Origin: Nitrospira sp. ND1
GTDB lineage: Bacteria > Nitrospirota > Nitrospiria > Nitrospirales > Nitrospiraceae
DNA: 64,000 bases
NCBI RefSeq assembly: GCF_900170025.1
Contig: NZ_FWEX01000006.1
Coordinates: 1,148,795 to 1,212,794 of the forward strand
Direction: 5' to 3'
Shown piece by piece: positions 43,802-53,530 of the stretch. The translations under genes and the position numbers were made by a program. A model generated the notes under the pieces. The model did no database searches. It was not told the origin of the DNA and worked only from the letters and a program-made list of their open reading frames with translations. How positions within the stretch are numbered: the first letter of the stretch is position 1; every line of letters begins with the position of its first letter.

Positions 43802-44791
43802 TCATCTGAGGTGAAGGGCGTAGGACAACCATACCAAGACAAAGGTGACGCCGCTGTAGATGTAATAGAACCCGTGCATCGGAACTGTCACGGCCGAAAA
43901 CAACACACCCCTTCGGCGGAGAAAAAAAACAAACAGGTCACGGTTCAGAAGCAGAAAGATGCTTGCTAGAAAAAGACACCCGTAGGCCAGCGGGGGAAAA
44001 ACCGGGGTCAAGGGCAGCATCGCCAGGAAGAGTCCTGCCACTGCGGCACTGGCTCGATGCGATAATTTTAAATTGAGGTCGTTGACCAATCCCTGCCGCT
44101 CGTGAATAAGCCGAGACCAGGGAATGGCACGATACAGGATCTCCGCGCGTAAGAGCGACTTCCACCGCCACTCCTTCAAATGAGTTGCCTGAAGACCTTT
44201 GTCCAGCCAGATCCGATACCCCAGGCGATGCATGCGGTCTCCCAGCTCAATATCCTCGATGGATGGCGTGGGATATTTCTCTTGGTCAAACCCACCGACG
44301 TTCACAAAGACATCTTTACGGATAGCCCCACATCCCCCCCAAAACGTGGTGGCCCGGTTATTCGCCTGCTGGTGCACATAATGATGCAGCAGATTTTTGT
44401 ATTGCGAGAGAAAATTCTTAGCCGGCGGGCTGTCATCGTATGACCCGAAGACCGCTGCCAGTTCAGTATCCTCGATAAACCTTGCAACCACCCGATTGAG
44501 CACATCGTTATGCACCACCACGTCGGCGTCCACAAACAAGAGAATCTGTCCGGTTGCCAACTTCACTCCTGTGTTACGAGCCGCGCCGGGGCCACTCGGA
44601 CCTGGACAATGCGCCACCAGAGCACCGTGCGCTTGCGCAATCGCAACGGAATTGTCCGTTGATCCATTGTCGACGACGATCAACTCATACTCACGATACG
44701 ACGAGCGCTGAATTCCTGCCAGACATTGACCCAGACACCAGCCGCCATTGTATACAGGGACGACGACTGACAGAAAATTCTTGTTACCCAT
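43802..44791 (-). CDS. GT2-family glycosyltransferase with C-terminal membrane segments
   Basis: The protein opens SVVVPVYNGGWCLGQCLAGI, has the DAD motif in LLFVDADVVVHNDVL and the acceptor signature FWGGCGAIRKDVF, and ends in two to three hydrophobic segments (AAVAGLFLAMLPLTPVFPPL onward). The ATG at 44789-44791 has GGGGAGCGAG directly upstream, and the longer frame lies in the next gene. It follows the methyltransferase gene after 22 bases. Confidence 0.88.
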   Translation of the reverse strand: MGNKNFLSVVVPVYNGGWCLGQCLAGIQRSSYREYELIVVDNGSTDNSVAIAQAHGALVAHCPGPSGPGAARNTGVKLATGQILLFVDADVVVHNDVLNRVVARFIEDTELAAVFGSYDDSPPAKNFLSQYKNLLHHYVHQQANNRATTFWGGCGAIRKDVFVNVGGFDQEKYPTPSIEDIELGDRMHRLGYRIWLDKGLQATHLKEWRWKSLLRAEILYRAIPWSRLIHERQGLVNDLNLKLSHRASAAVAGLFLAMLPLTPVFPPLAYGCLFLASIFLLLNRDLFVFFLRRRGVLFSAVTVPMHGFYYIYSGVTFVLVWLSYALHLR

Positions 44792-44813
44792 CTCGCTCCC
44801 CGTCTTGGCTTGC

Positions 44814-45830
44814 TTATTTTCTGCTGGAAAACACCACAACGTTGAAATACGGACCGACCACATACAGGATCAACCGTAGAACAGGAATTTGTTTGGCCAC
44901 ATTGTAGATGGCAAGCTGCATGCGCTGAAAAGGAGAAAAGTACTGGGCTTCTTCGCAGGAGATAGACGGGAGCAGAATTCGATGGTTGGTAAACAGGCAC
45001 TTATTCAACAGTCTTCTCAATTCCATGAATGACAAGACTTTGATATTTTCATAAGAAATCCCCTTCACGAGCTTGACGTAGCCGTTCATCCACCTTCTTG
45101 GTAAAAATCCCACTCCCCACACACGGACATGAGGCTCCGGGGTCAGACTAAAACGATTGGGAGTTGCCAGGAAGAGCATTCCCTGCTTCGTCATCACGCG
45201 ACGACACTCCGCCAGAGTGCTTTCTTGACTTCTCACATGCTCGAGCACATCTTCGGCTAAGATGATGTCAAATCTTGTGCCCGGAAATGGAAGATACTCG
45301 GCACAGCAGCAGACCAAAGGTACATTCATCTTGAGCTCTTCCAGCCTTTTCCTCGCCACGACCAGCCAACGAAACGCAATATCTGCGCCAACTACATGGT
45401 CGTATTTTCGTTTTGCAGCCACGAGAAATCCGCCGGTTCCGCACCCGATCTCCAGTACTCTATTAAACCCGCGGAGCTTCTCGGTCTCAGCTAAGGACTC
45501 AATCAAGCTCAGACATTCAGCCCCCTTTTCAACTAAAGCGGCCGTGCGTCTAATGAATCGTTCGGCGCGATCCTCCGACACTTCTGGCGTCATCTTCCAA
45601 TAGAGACGGACCAATCCCATAAAGTCGAGCTTGTGGTACTGCTCGGCTAAATGCCCGGCCTTCTTGTGATCATCTTCAAAATCAATATAGGGATCAGGGA
45701 ACACACGAAAATCGGGAATGCCCAGGATGACAGGGTATTTCTTGGAACATGCCGAGCAAGCATACTCACTTTCTTGAAAACTAAGTACCCCCTTGCACGT
45801 TGGGCAACAGAACTCCTCAACCTGCAACAT
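44814..45830 (-). CDS. Class I SAM methyltransferase with N-terminal zinc ribbon
   Basis: An N-terminal Trm112-like zinc ribbon (CCPTCKGVLSF ... YACSACSKKYPVILGIPDF) supplies four Cys. The AdoMet site VLEIGCGTGGFLVAAKR (motif I) and AEDVLEHV (motif IV) follow. The C-terminal region is predicted to be helical and may contact membrane. The start at 45830 follows AGGAGG at eight bases. Enzymes of this plan methylate glycan or lipid-linked intermediates in surface loci; the acceptor is not known. Codon use is AT-richer than in the nearby transferases, hinting at transfer. Confidence 0.82.
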   Translation of the reverse strand: MLQVEEFCCPTCKGVLSFQESEYACSACSKKYPVILGIPDFRVFPDPYIDFEDDHKKAGHLAEQYHKLDFMGLVRLYWKMTPEVSEDRAERFIRRTAALVEKGAECLSLIESLAETEKLRGFNRVLEIGCGTGGFLVAAKRKYDHVVGADIAFRWLVVARKRLEELKMNVPLVCCCAEYLPFPGTRFDIILAEDVLEHVRSQESTLAECRRVMTKQGMLFLATPNRFSLTPEPHVRVWGVGFLPRRWMNGYVKLVKGISYENIKVLSFMELRRLLNKCLFTNHRILLPSISCEEAQYFSPFQRMQLAIYNVAKQIPVLRLILYVVGPYFNVVVFSSRK

Positions 45831-45856
45831 AACTTTCACCTCCTGTTTCTATACTT

Positions 45857-46612
45857 TCACGCAAACCATGCTTTGGTCGCCCGCATCGCCCGCCGGACGC
45901 CTAAGTACAGATCCATCCCTCTCGTGTCGAGCGATTCCATCAACCACTGCGAAGAGAGGTAATACATATCCACCCTGGGAAGCAGAGCCGAATCCGCCTC
46001 TGACGTGACTTTTCCTAAGATCGTTGAACAGGCCCCGGTGAAATGCTCCTTCGCGAGATCGACCACCCACGAGGCATACTTCCCGTAGGGATAGGCAAAT
46101 ACCTCTACGTCCCCGCCCAATCGCTCCTGGATCGTCTGTTTCGACTCTCGCATCTCCCGCGCCGCTTCATGACGCGTCACGCAGGCCAAGTCAGGATGCG
46201 TCACCGTATGGGAGCCAAACTCGATGTGATGCCGCGCCATTTCCTCGATCTGTGTCCAGGAGAGCAACAACTGCTCACCGACCGGAGATACATGACCAGG
46301 CCAGGAATTCTGTTTACCGCAATATCCGGTAATCAGAAAGACTGTTGCTGTAAAACCGAGTTCTTCTAGAACAGGAAAGGCTTCCCGATACACGGTTTCA
46401 TAGCCGTCATCGAACGTCACCACGCAGGTCCGTTCACGAAAGGGCTGTCCATCTCGCACCAGCCTCGCCGCCTCTGCCAGAGACAGCGTCTGAAACCCCT
46501 GCTGATGCAGCCACTCCATCTGCCGCCGAAAGATTGATGGAGTAGTCGAGATCACAGACCCGCTGGAATCCAGCGAATGGTAGGTGAGGATGGGAAGCCG
46601 GTATGGAGTCAT
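45857..46612 (-). CDS. Polysaccharide deacetylase family protein (NodB/CE4-type)
   Basis: The 251-residue enzyme starts LPILTYHSLDSSGSVIST. It contains the first NodB motif TFDDGYET, with the metal-binding Asp pair, and the second motif SHTVTHPDL, with the H-x3-H metal ligands, then YPYGKY. CE4 enzymes remove N- or O-acetyl groups from GlcNAc polymers. No signal peptide is seen, so it may act on an intermediate in the cytoplasm. AAGGG precedes the ATG. Confidence 0.88.
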   Translation of the reverse strand: MTPYRLPILTYHSLDSSGSVISTTPSIFRRQMEWLHQQGFQTLSLAEAARLVRDGQPFRERTCVVTFDDGYETVYREAFPVLEELGFTATVFLITGYCGKQNSWPGHVSPVGEQLLLSWTQIEEMARHHIEFGSHTVTHPDLACVTRHEAAREMRESKQTIQERLGGDVEVFAYPYGKYASWVVDLAKEHFTGACSTILGKVTSEADSALLPRVDMYYLSSQWLMESLDTRGMDLYLGVRRAMRATKAWFA

Positions 46613-46774
46613 CTGGCCCTTTTGATCAATGGAGAAGCACCGTTGCTTCCCACGATCCGCAGTCTCCTCAGCCGTAGAGACATAGCCTCATGGGCTTCGA
46701 CTGTTCGCCGTAGAAAACCTCGCGAAGTGTCTATCTTCTCTCGTGGCTTGGCAACGAAATACGCGCCATTCGTA

Positions 46775-47082
46775 CTAAACCTGGAATCGGCCAATTCGAT
46801 CGTAAAGCCAGATGATATGCCGATAGTGTGCCGTTGAAGCCAGCAGCGTCGTCGAAGAGAAGCCGTCACTCCTCGACACATTCTCCTCCGGCGACCAGGT
46901 GGAACCCCTGTCGGTTGAGCAGCGGTAGTTGATTTCACTGTTGCCGGGGTCCCGCGATCGTGCCATGCAAGGTGGACAAGCCCCCCGCGACAATTAAAGA
47001 ACTGTGCTGGGAATCGCCTGGCGCATTCGAAAGGCGGAGGTTCGGCTCCCAGGTCTCTCTCCCGTCGATGGAGCGCAGTAGA
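46775..47082 (-). pseudogene. Relic of a BNR/sialidase-like protein
   Basis: On the minus strand a frame reads GEHLLRSIDGRETWEPNLRLSN, an Asp-box repeat. After a frameshift near 46975, in the run GGGGGG before CTTGTCCACC, it continues HLAWHDRGTPGNSEINYRCS, then TDRGSTWSPEENVSRSDG, a second Asp-box. The end is a stop near 46775. The pattern matches exo-sialidase-like beta-propellers with no intact remainder. Together with the bases to 46613 it explains the 480-base space between the deacetylase and SGNH-type genes. Confidence 0.6.
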
Positions 47083-47091
47083 TGTTCACCA

Positions 47092-48246
47092 TCACTGGAA
47101 TCCAAATTCATTCAACCACTTCGCAAGCAGGACGCCGGTCAGCTGATTACCGATCCGGTTCATGTGACTGTCCGGATAGAAATACAATCGCTCGGCAGAA
47201 TGGCTTTTCTGGTACGCACGAAACTCCGGCAACAAATCCAGGATGGCCACGTGTTTCTCGGCGGCCCAGTCAGCGAGGAAGCGCTGTGGCCTGTCGAGGT
47301 CCAGCGCCTCATCGTTGATCCGGTAAGCCTCCTTCCATTTCGCCAGTTCCCAATCGTAAATCTGCATGCTCCTCGGCTGGACCAGCAGCAGCATTTCGGC
47401 GTTGTTTTGCCGACACCATTGATGGATGTCGTCCAAGGCAGTCCGCGTGCGGGCAAAGGCCTCAACCGTTTCGGGAGGCGGCTGGCGCAGGTGGACTTTG
47501 GCAAATTCCCAGAGCCAGCGGTCGACAGCGTTGAGGCCAGGATTGCTGCGATTTTGCGGCGCAACAAATGTATTCTGCAAATACCACAGCACCTGGGCCA
47601 ACCGCTGGGCCAGGAGGGAGGTGCGCTTGAGTTTTTCAATCGCTTCTCGAGCTGGCGAGCTACGCTCGGTGCCGTCCAGCGAACGCCTGACCATCAAACC
47701 GTCCTTGATGGTAAACTGTTTCTTGAACCCACCCATCTGGACGTCCGTGAAGTCGTTGCCGACGAAAAGCGATACGATCACGAGACGCGGCGCATAGGTT
47801 CCGCCGTATTGACGCAGCCAGTGTAGTTGGTCGGTGGTGCCGGTGCCGGGAATACCGGCCTTGATCACGCGGATGGCCTCCGATCGCAACTGTTCTTCCG
47901 CAAGGTAGAGATAAGTCTCCGGCAATTCGACGCCCCAGCCAAACGCAAACGAATCGCCGAGTGCCAGGATGCGACCTCGCGTGTCGGGCACGGGACTCGG
48001 CCGGTCACGGAGTCCCTCGGAATTGATGGCGACAGTCACATTCCACTCGCGGGTGAAATGCCGACGGGTGACATTCGGCTTGAGCGACACCTGGTCGTAG
48101 GGATCGAGCTGATAGATGTCCATGGACAGCGGTGAATCGTTCTGGGCAACCAATCGCAGAATCGCTTCGCAGAAGATCAGACTTAACGCCAGAGAGCCTA
48201 GAAGGAGTGAGAGATTAACCAGAAGGCTTTTCCAACGATATCTCAT
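47092..48246 (-). CDS. SGNH/GDSL-hydrolase-like exported or membrane-anchored protein
   Basis: One N-terminal hydrophobic helix (SLLLGSLALSLIFCEAILRL) anchors an SGNH-fold domain. The catalytic block I is ILALGDSFAFGWGVE, block III-like ILIVGNDFTD is near VSLFVGNDFTD, and the C-terminal DSHMNRIGNQ holds the DxxH pair. In surface-glycan loci such proteins usually act as O-acyl esterases or acyltransferase partners. I chose the ATG at 48244-48246; the frame upstream overlaps the next GT4 gene. Confidence 0.78.
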   Translation of the reverse strand: MRYRWKSLLVNLSLLLGSLALSLIFCEAILRLVAQNDSPLSMDIYQLDPYDQVSLKPNVTRRHFTREWNVTVAINSEGLRDRPSPVPDTRGRILALGDSFAFGWGVELPETYLYLAEEQLRSEAIRVIKAGIPGTGTTDQLHWLRQYGGTYAPRLVIVSLFVGNDFTDVQMGGFKKQFTIKDGLMVRRSLDGTERSSPAREAIEKLKRTSLLAQRLAQVLWYLQNTFVAPQNRSNPGLNAVDRWLWEFAKVHLRQPPPETVEAFARTRTALDDIHQWCRQNNAEMLLLVQPRSMQIYDWELAKWKEAYRINDEALDLDRPQRFLADWAAEKHVAILDLLPEFRAYQKSHSAERLYFYPDSHMNRIGNQLTGVLLAKWLNEFGFQ

Positions 48247-48299
48247 GAGCGCTGACCGCCTTGCTTGCGAATCAAGCATTTCGCGTTGTGAAGCAAAAT

Positions 48300-49556
48300 T
48301 TATACCATGGCATGTTCGGCCCGTTTCCGCTCGCCGATCCGACTGATGAGCGCCAGATACCGATCGAGATGCTCTTCTTCGGTCCACTGCTTCCGATAGG
48401 CCTCATGACCTCGTTTCCCCAGCTCTGCCTTCAGCTCAGGATTCGTACGCAGCGACTCGATCGCATCGCCCAGTTCATGGCCATTCCGGTAAAGGAGCCC
48501 GCCCCCGCTCGTTGTCACCAGTTCCGACAACGCGCCAATGTCTCTCGCAATCACGGGCGTCTTAAACGAGAAGGCCTCCGCGACCACCTGGCCAAAGGTC
48601 TCGTAGCAGAGCGACGGCACGATCACCGCGACCGCATGGGCATATAGTTGCCGTAACCGCTCGAATGGCAGGGCCCCAAGAAATGTCACGCGCGGACTGT
48701 CCTGGGCGAGGCGTTTTAGCTCAGACTCATATTGACCGGTCCCTGCCACCAGAAGATCGGCCTGGTCTTGCTGTGCAAAAAATGGAATTACCTCTTGCAG
48801 CCCCTTGAGCTTTTCCAAGCGTCCGACATAGAGGAAATATGGCAGCTGACCATCCGGCAGGGAAGCGGGCAAGAATTCGCCGCGCTCTTGTTCTGCCTGC
48901 CGGCTGGGAACGAACATCGGTATCACCGTCTTCTCAACATTCAGCCCCATATGTCTGTGTGCATCGGCGGCAAATTGGCTGGGCGAGATCACCGCGTCGA
49001 GCTGCCTGAGCGCACGATCCATTATGCCGGTGTAGCGCCAGAGTTGCGGGGGCTTCCGACAGGACAACTGGCACATCAGGCAGCTCGGCTTCGTGCAGGC
49101 CTCCTGGTTGAACTTAAAGAGCACATGCGTCGGACACAGCAACCAATACTCATGCGTCGTGTACAGCTTGATCGCACAGCCATATTCGAGGACTTTCGGC
49201 CCTCCGACAAGCGACACATTATGGTAATGGATCACGTCGAACCGGCCCTCGGTAAGAATCCGCTTGATCTTTCCGGCCTTCAAACCGGGAATGCCCAATT
49301 GCTGGGTCAGGAGCGGCGACAGGATGCCGGCCTTGCTCTTGAGGCTGTGCAACGTAATGCGAGGGTGGTTTGGCCACTCGCCGACCGGCTCTGTGGCATG
49401 CTGCGCGTAATAGGCATCGCGGCAATGAATCACGTCCACGGAATGGCCTCGCTCCGCCAGCAGATTGGAGAAGCGATACACAAACATGCCGTCCCCGCCA
49501 AAACTATAGGGGGGATAAAATGTCGTGACCATGCAGAACCGCAGCGACGGCCCCAT
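48300..49556 (-). CDS. GT4-family glycosyltransferase
   Basis: The GT-B start FCMVTTFYPPYSFGGDGMFV is followed by a Cys-rich segment (CPTHVLFKFNQEACTKPSCL with CQLSC) seen in a subset of GT4s. The linker YFLYVGRLEKLKGLQEVIPF and donor motif LCYETFGQVVAEAFSFKTPV follow. The Cys cluster could bind zinc. The ATG at 49554-49556 overlaps the upstream GT4 stop (TGATG), giving translational coupling; a TTG one codon upstream is in frame. Confidence 0.9.
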   Translation of the reverse strand: MGPSLRFCMVTTFYPPYSFGGDGMFVYRFSNLLAERGHSVDVIHCRDAYYAQHATEPVGEWPNHPRITLHSLKSKAGILSPLLTQQLGIPGLKAGKIKRILTEGRFDVIHYHNVSLVGGPKVLEYGCAIKLYTTHEYWLLCPTHVLFKFNQEACTKPSCLMCQLSCRKPPQLWRYTGIMDRALRQLDAVISPSQFAADAHRHMGLNVEKTVIPMFVPSRQAEQERGEFLPASLPDGQLPYFLYVGRLEKLKGLQEVIPFFAQQDQADLLVAGTGQYESELKRLAQDSPRVTFLGALPFERLRQLYAHAVAVIVPSLCYETFGQVVAEAFSFKTPVIARDIGALSELVTTSGGGLLYRNGHELGDAIESLRTNPELKAELGKRGHEAYRKQWTEEEHLDRYLALISRIGERKRAEHAMV

Positions 49557-50791
49557 CAACGAACCTCATTGAGCACCCGTTCAAAGAGAGCTGCCGTGGA
49601 CTGTGCCGCCAGCTCCCACGTAAATAACTTTGCCCGTTCGAGCCCAGCCAGGCTCATACGATCCCTGATCGACTCGCTGCTCAGCACGTCGCGAAGAAGC
49701 GTCACCAGCACATCCGGACGACTCGGATCAAAAAACAAGCCGACCTGCCCCACCACTTCCGGCAGAGAGCCCCGGTCGCTGGCAATCACCGGAGCTCCGC
49801 AGGCCATAGCTTCTACCGCAGGAAGCCCGAATCCCTCTTCCAGAGAAGGCAGCACCAACGCCCGAGCGAGGTTGTAGAGCACCGCGAGTTCGCTGTCGGG
49901 CACAAACCCTGTAAACAGCACGCGGGCAGAGAGACCTCGCTGTTCGATGTCCGCCTTCAATTCCGCATAATGGGAAAAAAACACATCGCCCTTGTAATCC
50001 CCCACCAACACGAGCTTGTGATCTGCGAAACGGGGGTCTTCCATGAGCCGATGAAACGCATCGACCAGCACCCCTAAATTTTTGTGCGGGCTGATGCCCC
50101 CGACATAGATTAGAAACGGTTCCCCGGATCTCAATCCATATTTCGGTAAGACCGCTGTGGCCCCTTCCAGATTCGGCAGGCGAATGAACACATCGCTCGG
50201 GCCTTCTGTCGTCGTCTCCACTCGCGTAGCAGGAACCCGGCAATACTCGACGATCTGCTGCTTGGCATGGCTTGAAACGGTTAGAATCATGTCCGATTGC
50301 CAGAGTGCAGCCTGTTGCTTGAGCTTCCAGAACAAGCGCGATTTCCGATTGGGGAAGACTCGCTCCGGATGGTGGTCGGCGATCATGTCATGGATGGTCA
50401 CAATCACTTTGCACCGGTTCAGGATTGGGAAATAGGAGTATACAGCCGGAAAGTAAAACAGATCGACCGGCTCCTGCGCGACCACGCGGCTCAGCGCCCA
50501 TAAATCCTTGAGCGAGCGACTCCCTGAGGCAGAGGCGGCGACGGTCGGGGAGACCTCCGTCGATGCCACCACGACTGTGACCCCTGGAGGAAACTCGCTC
50601 GCTCGCGCCGTGTCCCCATCCGCAAAGAAGATGTACTCGTGCTCCCGGTCAGTCGCGACCAGCGTCGTCAGCAATTCTCTGGTGAAACGTCCGAACCCCC
50701 GGCGATTCGACCAGCAGCAGGCATCCACGCCGATGCGCGGTTTTCTTGTGCTCGGACCCACGCCTGACGATCCAGATGCCGCTATGCCCAT
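49556..50791 (-). CDS. GT4-family glycosyltransferase
   Basis: The enzyme has IGVDACCWSNRRGFGRFTRE near the N-terminus, TVSSHAKQQIVEY, the linker FLIYVGGISPHKNLGVLVDA and the donor site LEEGFGLPAVEAMACGAPVI. It resembles mannosyl-type GT4s. I chose the ATG at 50791, just inside the end of the tandem GT2 genes. It is coupled to the next GT4 by the TGATG overlap. Confidence 0.9.
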   Translation of the reverse strand: MGIAASGSSGVGPSTRKPRIGVDACCWSNRRGFGRFTRELLTTLVATDREHEYIFFADGDTARASEFPPGVTVVVASTEVSPTVAASASGSRSLKDLWALSRVVAQEPVDLFYFPAVYSYFPILNRCKVIVTIHDMIADHHPERVFPNRKSRLFWKLKQQAALWQSDMILTVSSHAKQQIVEYCRVPATRVETTTEGPSDVFIRLPNLEGATAVLPKYGLRSGEPFLIYVGGISPHKNLGVLVDAFHRLMEDPRFADHKLVLVGDYKGDVFFSHYAELKADIEQRGLSARVLFTGFVPDSELAVLYNLARALVLPSLEEGFGLPAVEAMACGAPVIASDRGSLPEVVGQVGLFFDPSRPDVLVTLLRDVLSSESIRDRMSLAGLERAKLFTWELAAQSTAALFERVLNEVR

Positions 50792-51693
50792 CGCCGCACA
50801 CTCTCCCCTTCTCCACAAAGGTATCCCATAAGCTCTCCACAGGCCCAACTCGTCATAAACAGAACCAGGTACGGCATGGCGACCGTCAGCTCCCGGAGAT
50901 GCCGCCGCCGGTGCAGCACCAACTGTGCAATGCGTAGCGGGAGGATCACGGGAAGAAGCGTCGAGCCGGCTGCGTAGCCAAGCCGCGTGAGGCGCGAGGC
51001 GGCAGCGACCCGTCTCCCCGCATAGTGGCGGCCATGGTGAAAGGTCTGCACGAGGACTTTACCGACTCGATAGCGCAGGGTGTGATACACCACGGCATCG
51101 GGAGCCATATAGAGGGTGCTGCCCTGCCTGCGTAGTCGCTCATGAAGGAAGGCTTCAAAAAACCCGTTACGAAACTCATCCTGGATTTCCTGTAACAATG
51201 TCCGCTTGTAAGAGACGTTGTTCCCGGACAGCGTTGCGCTCACGCCTTCTACGCAGGGAAGCATGTATTTCCCATACTCATAGAAATACACGGCCCAATC
51301 GACGGCCCGATGCGTGCCGTCTCGTTCCACAGCTCCGCCGACGATCTCTTGGGGGGCAGCATGAGCCCTTCTAATTGCGCGACACCAGGTCGGCGCCACA
51401 ATGCTGTTGTCCTCAAGCAGGGCCACGATCCTCCCTGTGGCTGCCTGGATTCCCAACGTGCGCAATTCCGGCACGGTGGTACCGGGAGGTGCCTCGATCA
51501 ATCGGACAAATGGAAAAGCCTCTTCGATCGAACGACCGGCACCCTCGCAACAGTTACATGCCACAATGACATCGATCTCTCCACCGCTAACCTGGTCTTT
51601 CAATGATGTCAGGCAGGCCTCCAGACCGGCTCGCGAATGAGCGGCCGCCAGGACAACGGACAACTCTATGCCTACAGCCGGTGCGTTGTTCAT
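50782..51693 (-). CDS. GT2-like transferase, tandem paralogue 1
   Basis: This is the most downstream of four neighbouring paralogues (the others start at 52586, 53530 and 54441). It has LSVVLAAAHSRAGLEACLTS, EDN at the DxD position (94-96), the shared signature DWAVYFYEYGKYMLPC, the GNNVSYKR motif and HHGRHYAGRR. The C-terminus ends in hydrophobic segments and GELMGYLCGEG. The function is probably glycosyl transfer on the membrane. It overlaps paralogue 2 by ATGA. Confidence 0.8.
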   Translation of the reverse strand: MNNAPAVGIELSVVLAAAHSRAGLEACLTSLKDQVSGGEIDVIVACNCCEGAGRSIEEAFPFVRLIEAPPGTTVPELRTLGIQAATGRIVALLEDNSIVAPTWCRAIRRAHAAPQEIVGGAVERDGTHRAVDWAVYFYEYGKYMLPCVEGVSATLSGNNVSYKRTLLQEIQDEFRNGFFEAFLHERLRRQGSTLYMAPDAVVYHTLRYRVGKVLVQTFHHGRHYAGRRVAAASRLTRLGYAAGSTLLPVILPLRIAQLVLHRRRHLRELTVAMPYLVLFMTSWACGELMGYLCGEGESVRRWA

Positions 51694-52586
51694 TCGACCT
51701 TCAGGAGGCTGTCACCAGAGCCCAAGAGATACCCTACAAATTCCCCCGCCGCATAGCTCACCATGAACGCCGCCTGCAACGGCAGCGACCAAACGAAAGC
51801 GCCGACATGCTGCTGTTTGTTCAGCACCTGGCGTGTCATTCTCCAGAGCATGAGCCCCGGAAGCAACGGCGAGGCGCAGCAGTACAAAAGCCTGCCCGGA
51901 AGCGACGTGCGTTTCCGACGCATGCCGGCGAACGATCGGGAATAGTAATAGCGCTGGGCCATAAAGTACCAGAATCCAAATTCTTTCTTATGGCTGACAA
52001 TGATCGAAGACGCGGAGAGAAACGTAACCCCCTTCTTGCTGAGCTCCTGATGCAGAAAGAACTCCCAGCATTCCTTCTTCACCGATTCGTCGACACGATC
52101 GAGGATCGCCTTGCGATACGACACGTTGTTTCCGGTAACACCTGACACTTCTCCGTCGGGAATGGGCGGCATGACCCCGCTATACTCGCAGAGAAACACG
52201 GCCCAATCGATCAGGCGCTCGACGCTGCCGTTGACCACCGTCCCGCCGACCACCTGGTACCCCTTGTCATGCGCCGCGAGAATCTCACGAAACCATCCGT
52301 TCTGAACAATGCAATGGTCTTCGATGATCGAGATAATCTCCCCCGTCGCGCGTTCCATCCCGATCGCTCGCAATTCCGGAATGCCCAACCGTCTTGGGAA
52401 ATGGACCAGTGTGACATCTGGAAAGTGCTTGGCAACGTGCGCGGCCGTGCCATCCTGGCAACAGCAGAGCACCAGGATCTCCACCTGAAAGTTCTTCCGT
52501 TCTCGTTCCAGGGCGATCAAACAATCATGAATCGACGGCAGCCTATTGACGCAAGCGATAACGACAGAGATTGATCGATTACCCAT
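51690..52586 (-). CDS. GT2-like transferase, tandem paralogue 2
   Basis: The 298-residue paralogue has SVVIACVNRLPSIHDCLIAL, EDH (89-91) at the metal site in SIIEDHCIVQNGWF, the shared DWAVFLCEYSGVMPPI and GNNVSYRK motifs, and C-terminal GEFVGYLLGSGDS. The EDH motif is the most canonical of the four. It lies 29 bases after paralogue 3, and its stop overlaps the paralogue 1 start. Confidence 0.82.
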   Translation of the reverse strand: MGNRSISVVIACVNRLPSIHDCLIALERERKNFQVEILVLCCCQDGTAAHVAKHFPDVTLVHFPRRLGIPELRAIGMERATGEIISIIEDHCIVQNGWFREILAAHDKGYQVVGGTVVNGSVERLIDWAVFLCEYSGVMPPIPDGEVSGVTGNNVSYRKAILDRVDESVKKECWEFFLHQELSKKGVTFLSASSIIVSHKKEFGFWYFMAQRYYYSRSFAGMRRKRTSLPGRLLYCCASPLLPGLMLWRMTRQVLNKQQHVGAFVWSLPLQAAFMVSYAAGEFVGYLLGSGDSLLKVE

Positions 52587-52615
52587 GGTTCGCCGCTACT
52601 CCGGTGGTGATGATG

Positions 52616-53530
52616 TTATTGAATGAACTCACAACTCCGTCCTGGCCCTGCCAGATACCCGCAGAACTCACCCCACGACCAACTGACGACTGCCAAGATC
52701 GAAACGGGCAATGAACACATAAACTGCGGAAGATAGCGTCGCTTCTGCATGATCGGCCCAGCAATCCTCCTCATGAACAGAACAGGCAATAGCGGAGTCC
52801 CGAGCGCATACAGGACGCGTATGACCGGCGGCACCTGCGTAATCCTCATACCGGCGAAACAGCGGCCGTGATGATATCGTCTGACCAGAAATGGGAGCAG
52901 CCGATAGGACTTCCTATCATAGACCACCATAGAAGGCACCGACCGAAGCTGAACCCCTTCCTGCTGTAGCGCCCGACACCAATAGGTCTTCCAGAACCTC
53001 TGCTCGACGAATTGTGTTCCCTTGTCTAACGCCGCTCGCTTGAACGCAATGTTATTGCCAGGAAGTTCTGAAACATCCCCCCCTGTGAGAGGCAACATGA
53101 ACTGCCCATACTCGCAAAAGTAGGCAGCCCAATCGACCAGACTTCGCTGGGGCATCGGGTCAACCGCACCACCGACGATCAGATCCGACGACTCGTGAGC
53201 AGCCTGGGTGGACAAGACCCACCGTCTATCCGGGACGGAGCAGGCATCAGTGACGGCGATAATCGCGCCACGAGACTGTCTGATCCCGGCGCCCCAGAGG
53301 GCGGGAAGTGGAGTCCCCCGTGGAAATCGAAGCGTCAGCACTCCCTCGTCCTGAACTATTGATTGGTTTGCTGCCTCATCGCCAGAACTATCCACGACAA
53401 TGATTTCGAGACCGTCCGCCCCTTCCTGGCCGCGGAGAGACGAGAGGACAAGCTCGAGATCTAGCCGGGAATGTGTACAGGCCACAATGACAGAGAGTCG
53501 AGGGTTTTTCAGGGACTCCTGGCCGATCAT
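52616..53530 (-). CDS. GT2-like transferase, tandem paralogue 3
   Basis: The 304-residue protein starts MIGQESLKNPRLSVIVACTH and carries TDAC (94-97) where the metal-binding acidic motif should be. The shared DWAAYFCEYGQFMLPL, GNNIAFKR and HHGRCFAGMR are present, with GEFCGYLAGPG at the end. The longer upstream frame overlaps paralogue 4 and lacks similarity. The ATG at 53528-53530 forms an ATGA overlap with paralogue 4's stop. Confidence 0.8.
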   Translation of the reverse strand: MIGQESLKNPRLSVIVACTHSRLDLELVLSSLRGQEGADGLEIIVVDSSGDEAANQSIVQDEGVLTLRFPRGTPLPALWGAGIRQSRGAIIAVTDACSVPDRRWVLSTQAAHESSDLIVGGAVDPMPQRSLVDWAAYFCEYGQFMLPLTGGDVSELPGNNIAFKRAALDKGTQFVEQRFWKTYWCRALQQEGVQLRSVPSMVVYDRKSYRLLPFLVRRYHHGRCFAGMRITQVPPVIRVLYALGTPLLPVLFMRRIAGPIMQKRRYLPQFMCSLPVSILAVVSWSWGEFCGYLAGPGRSCEFIQ

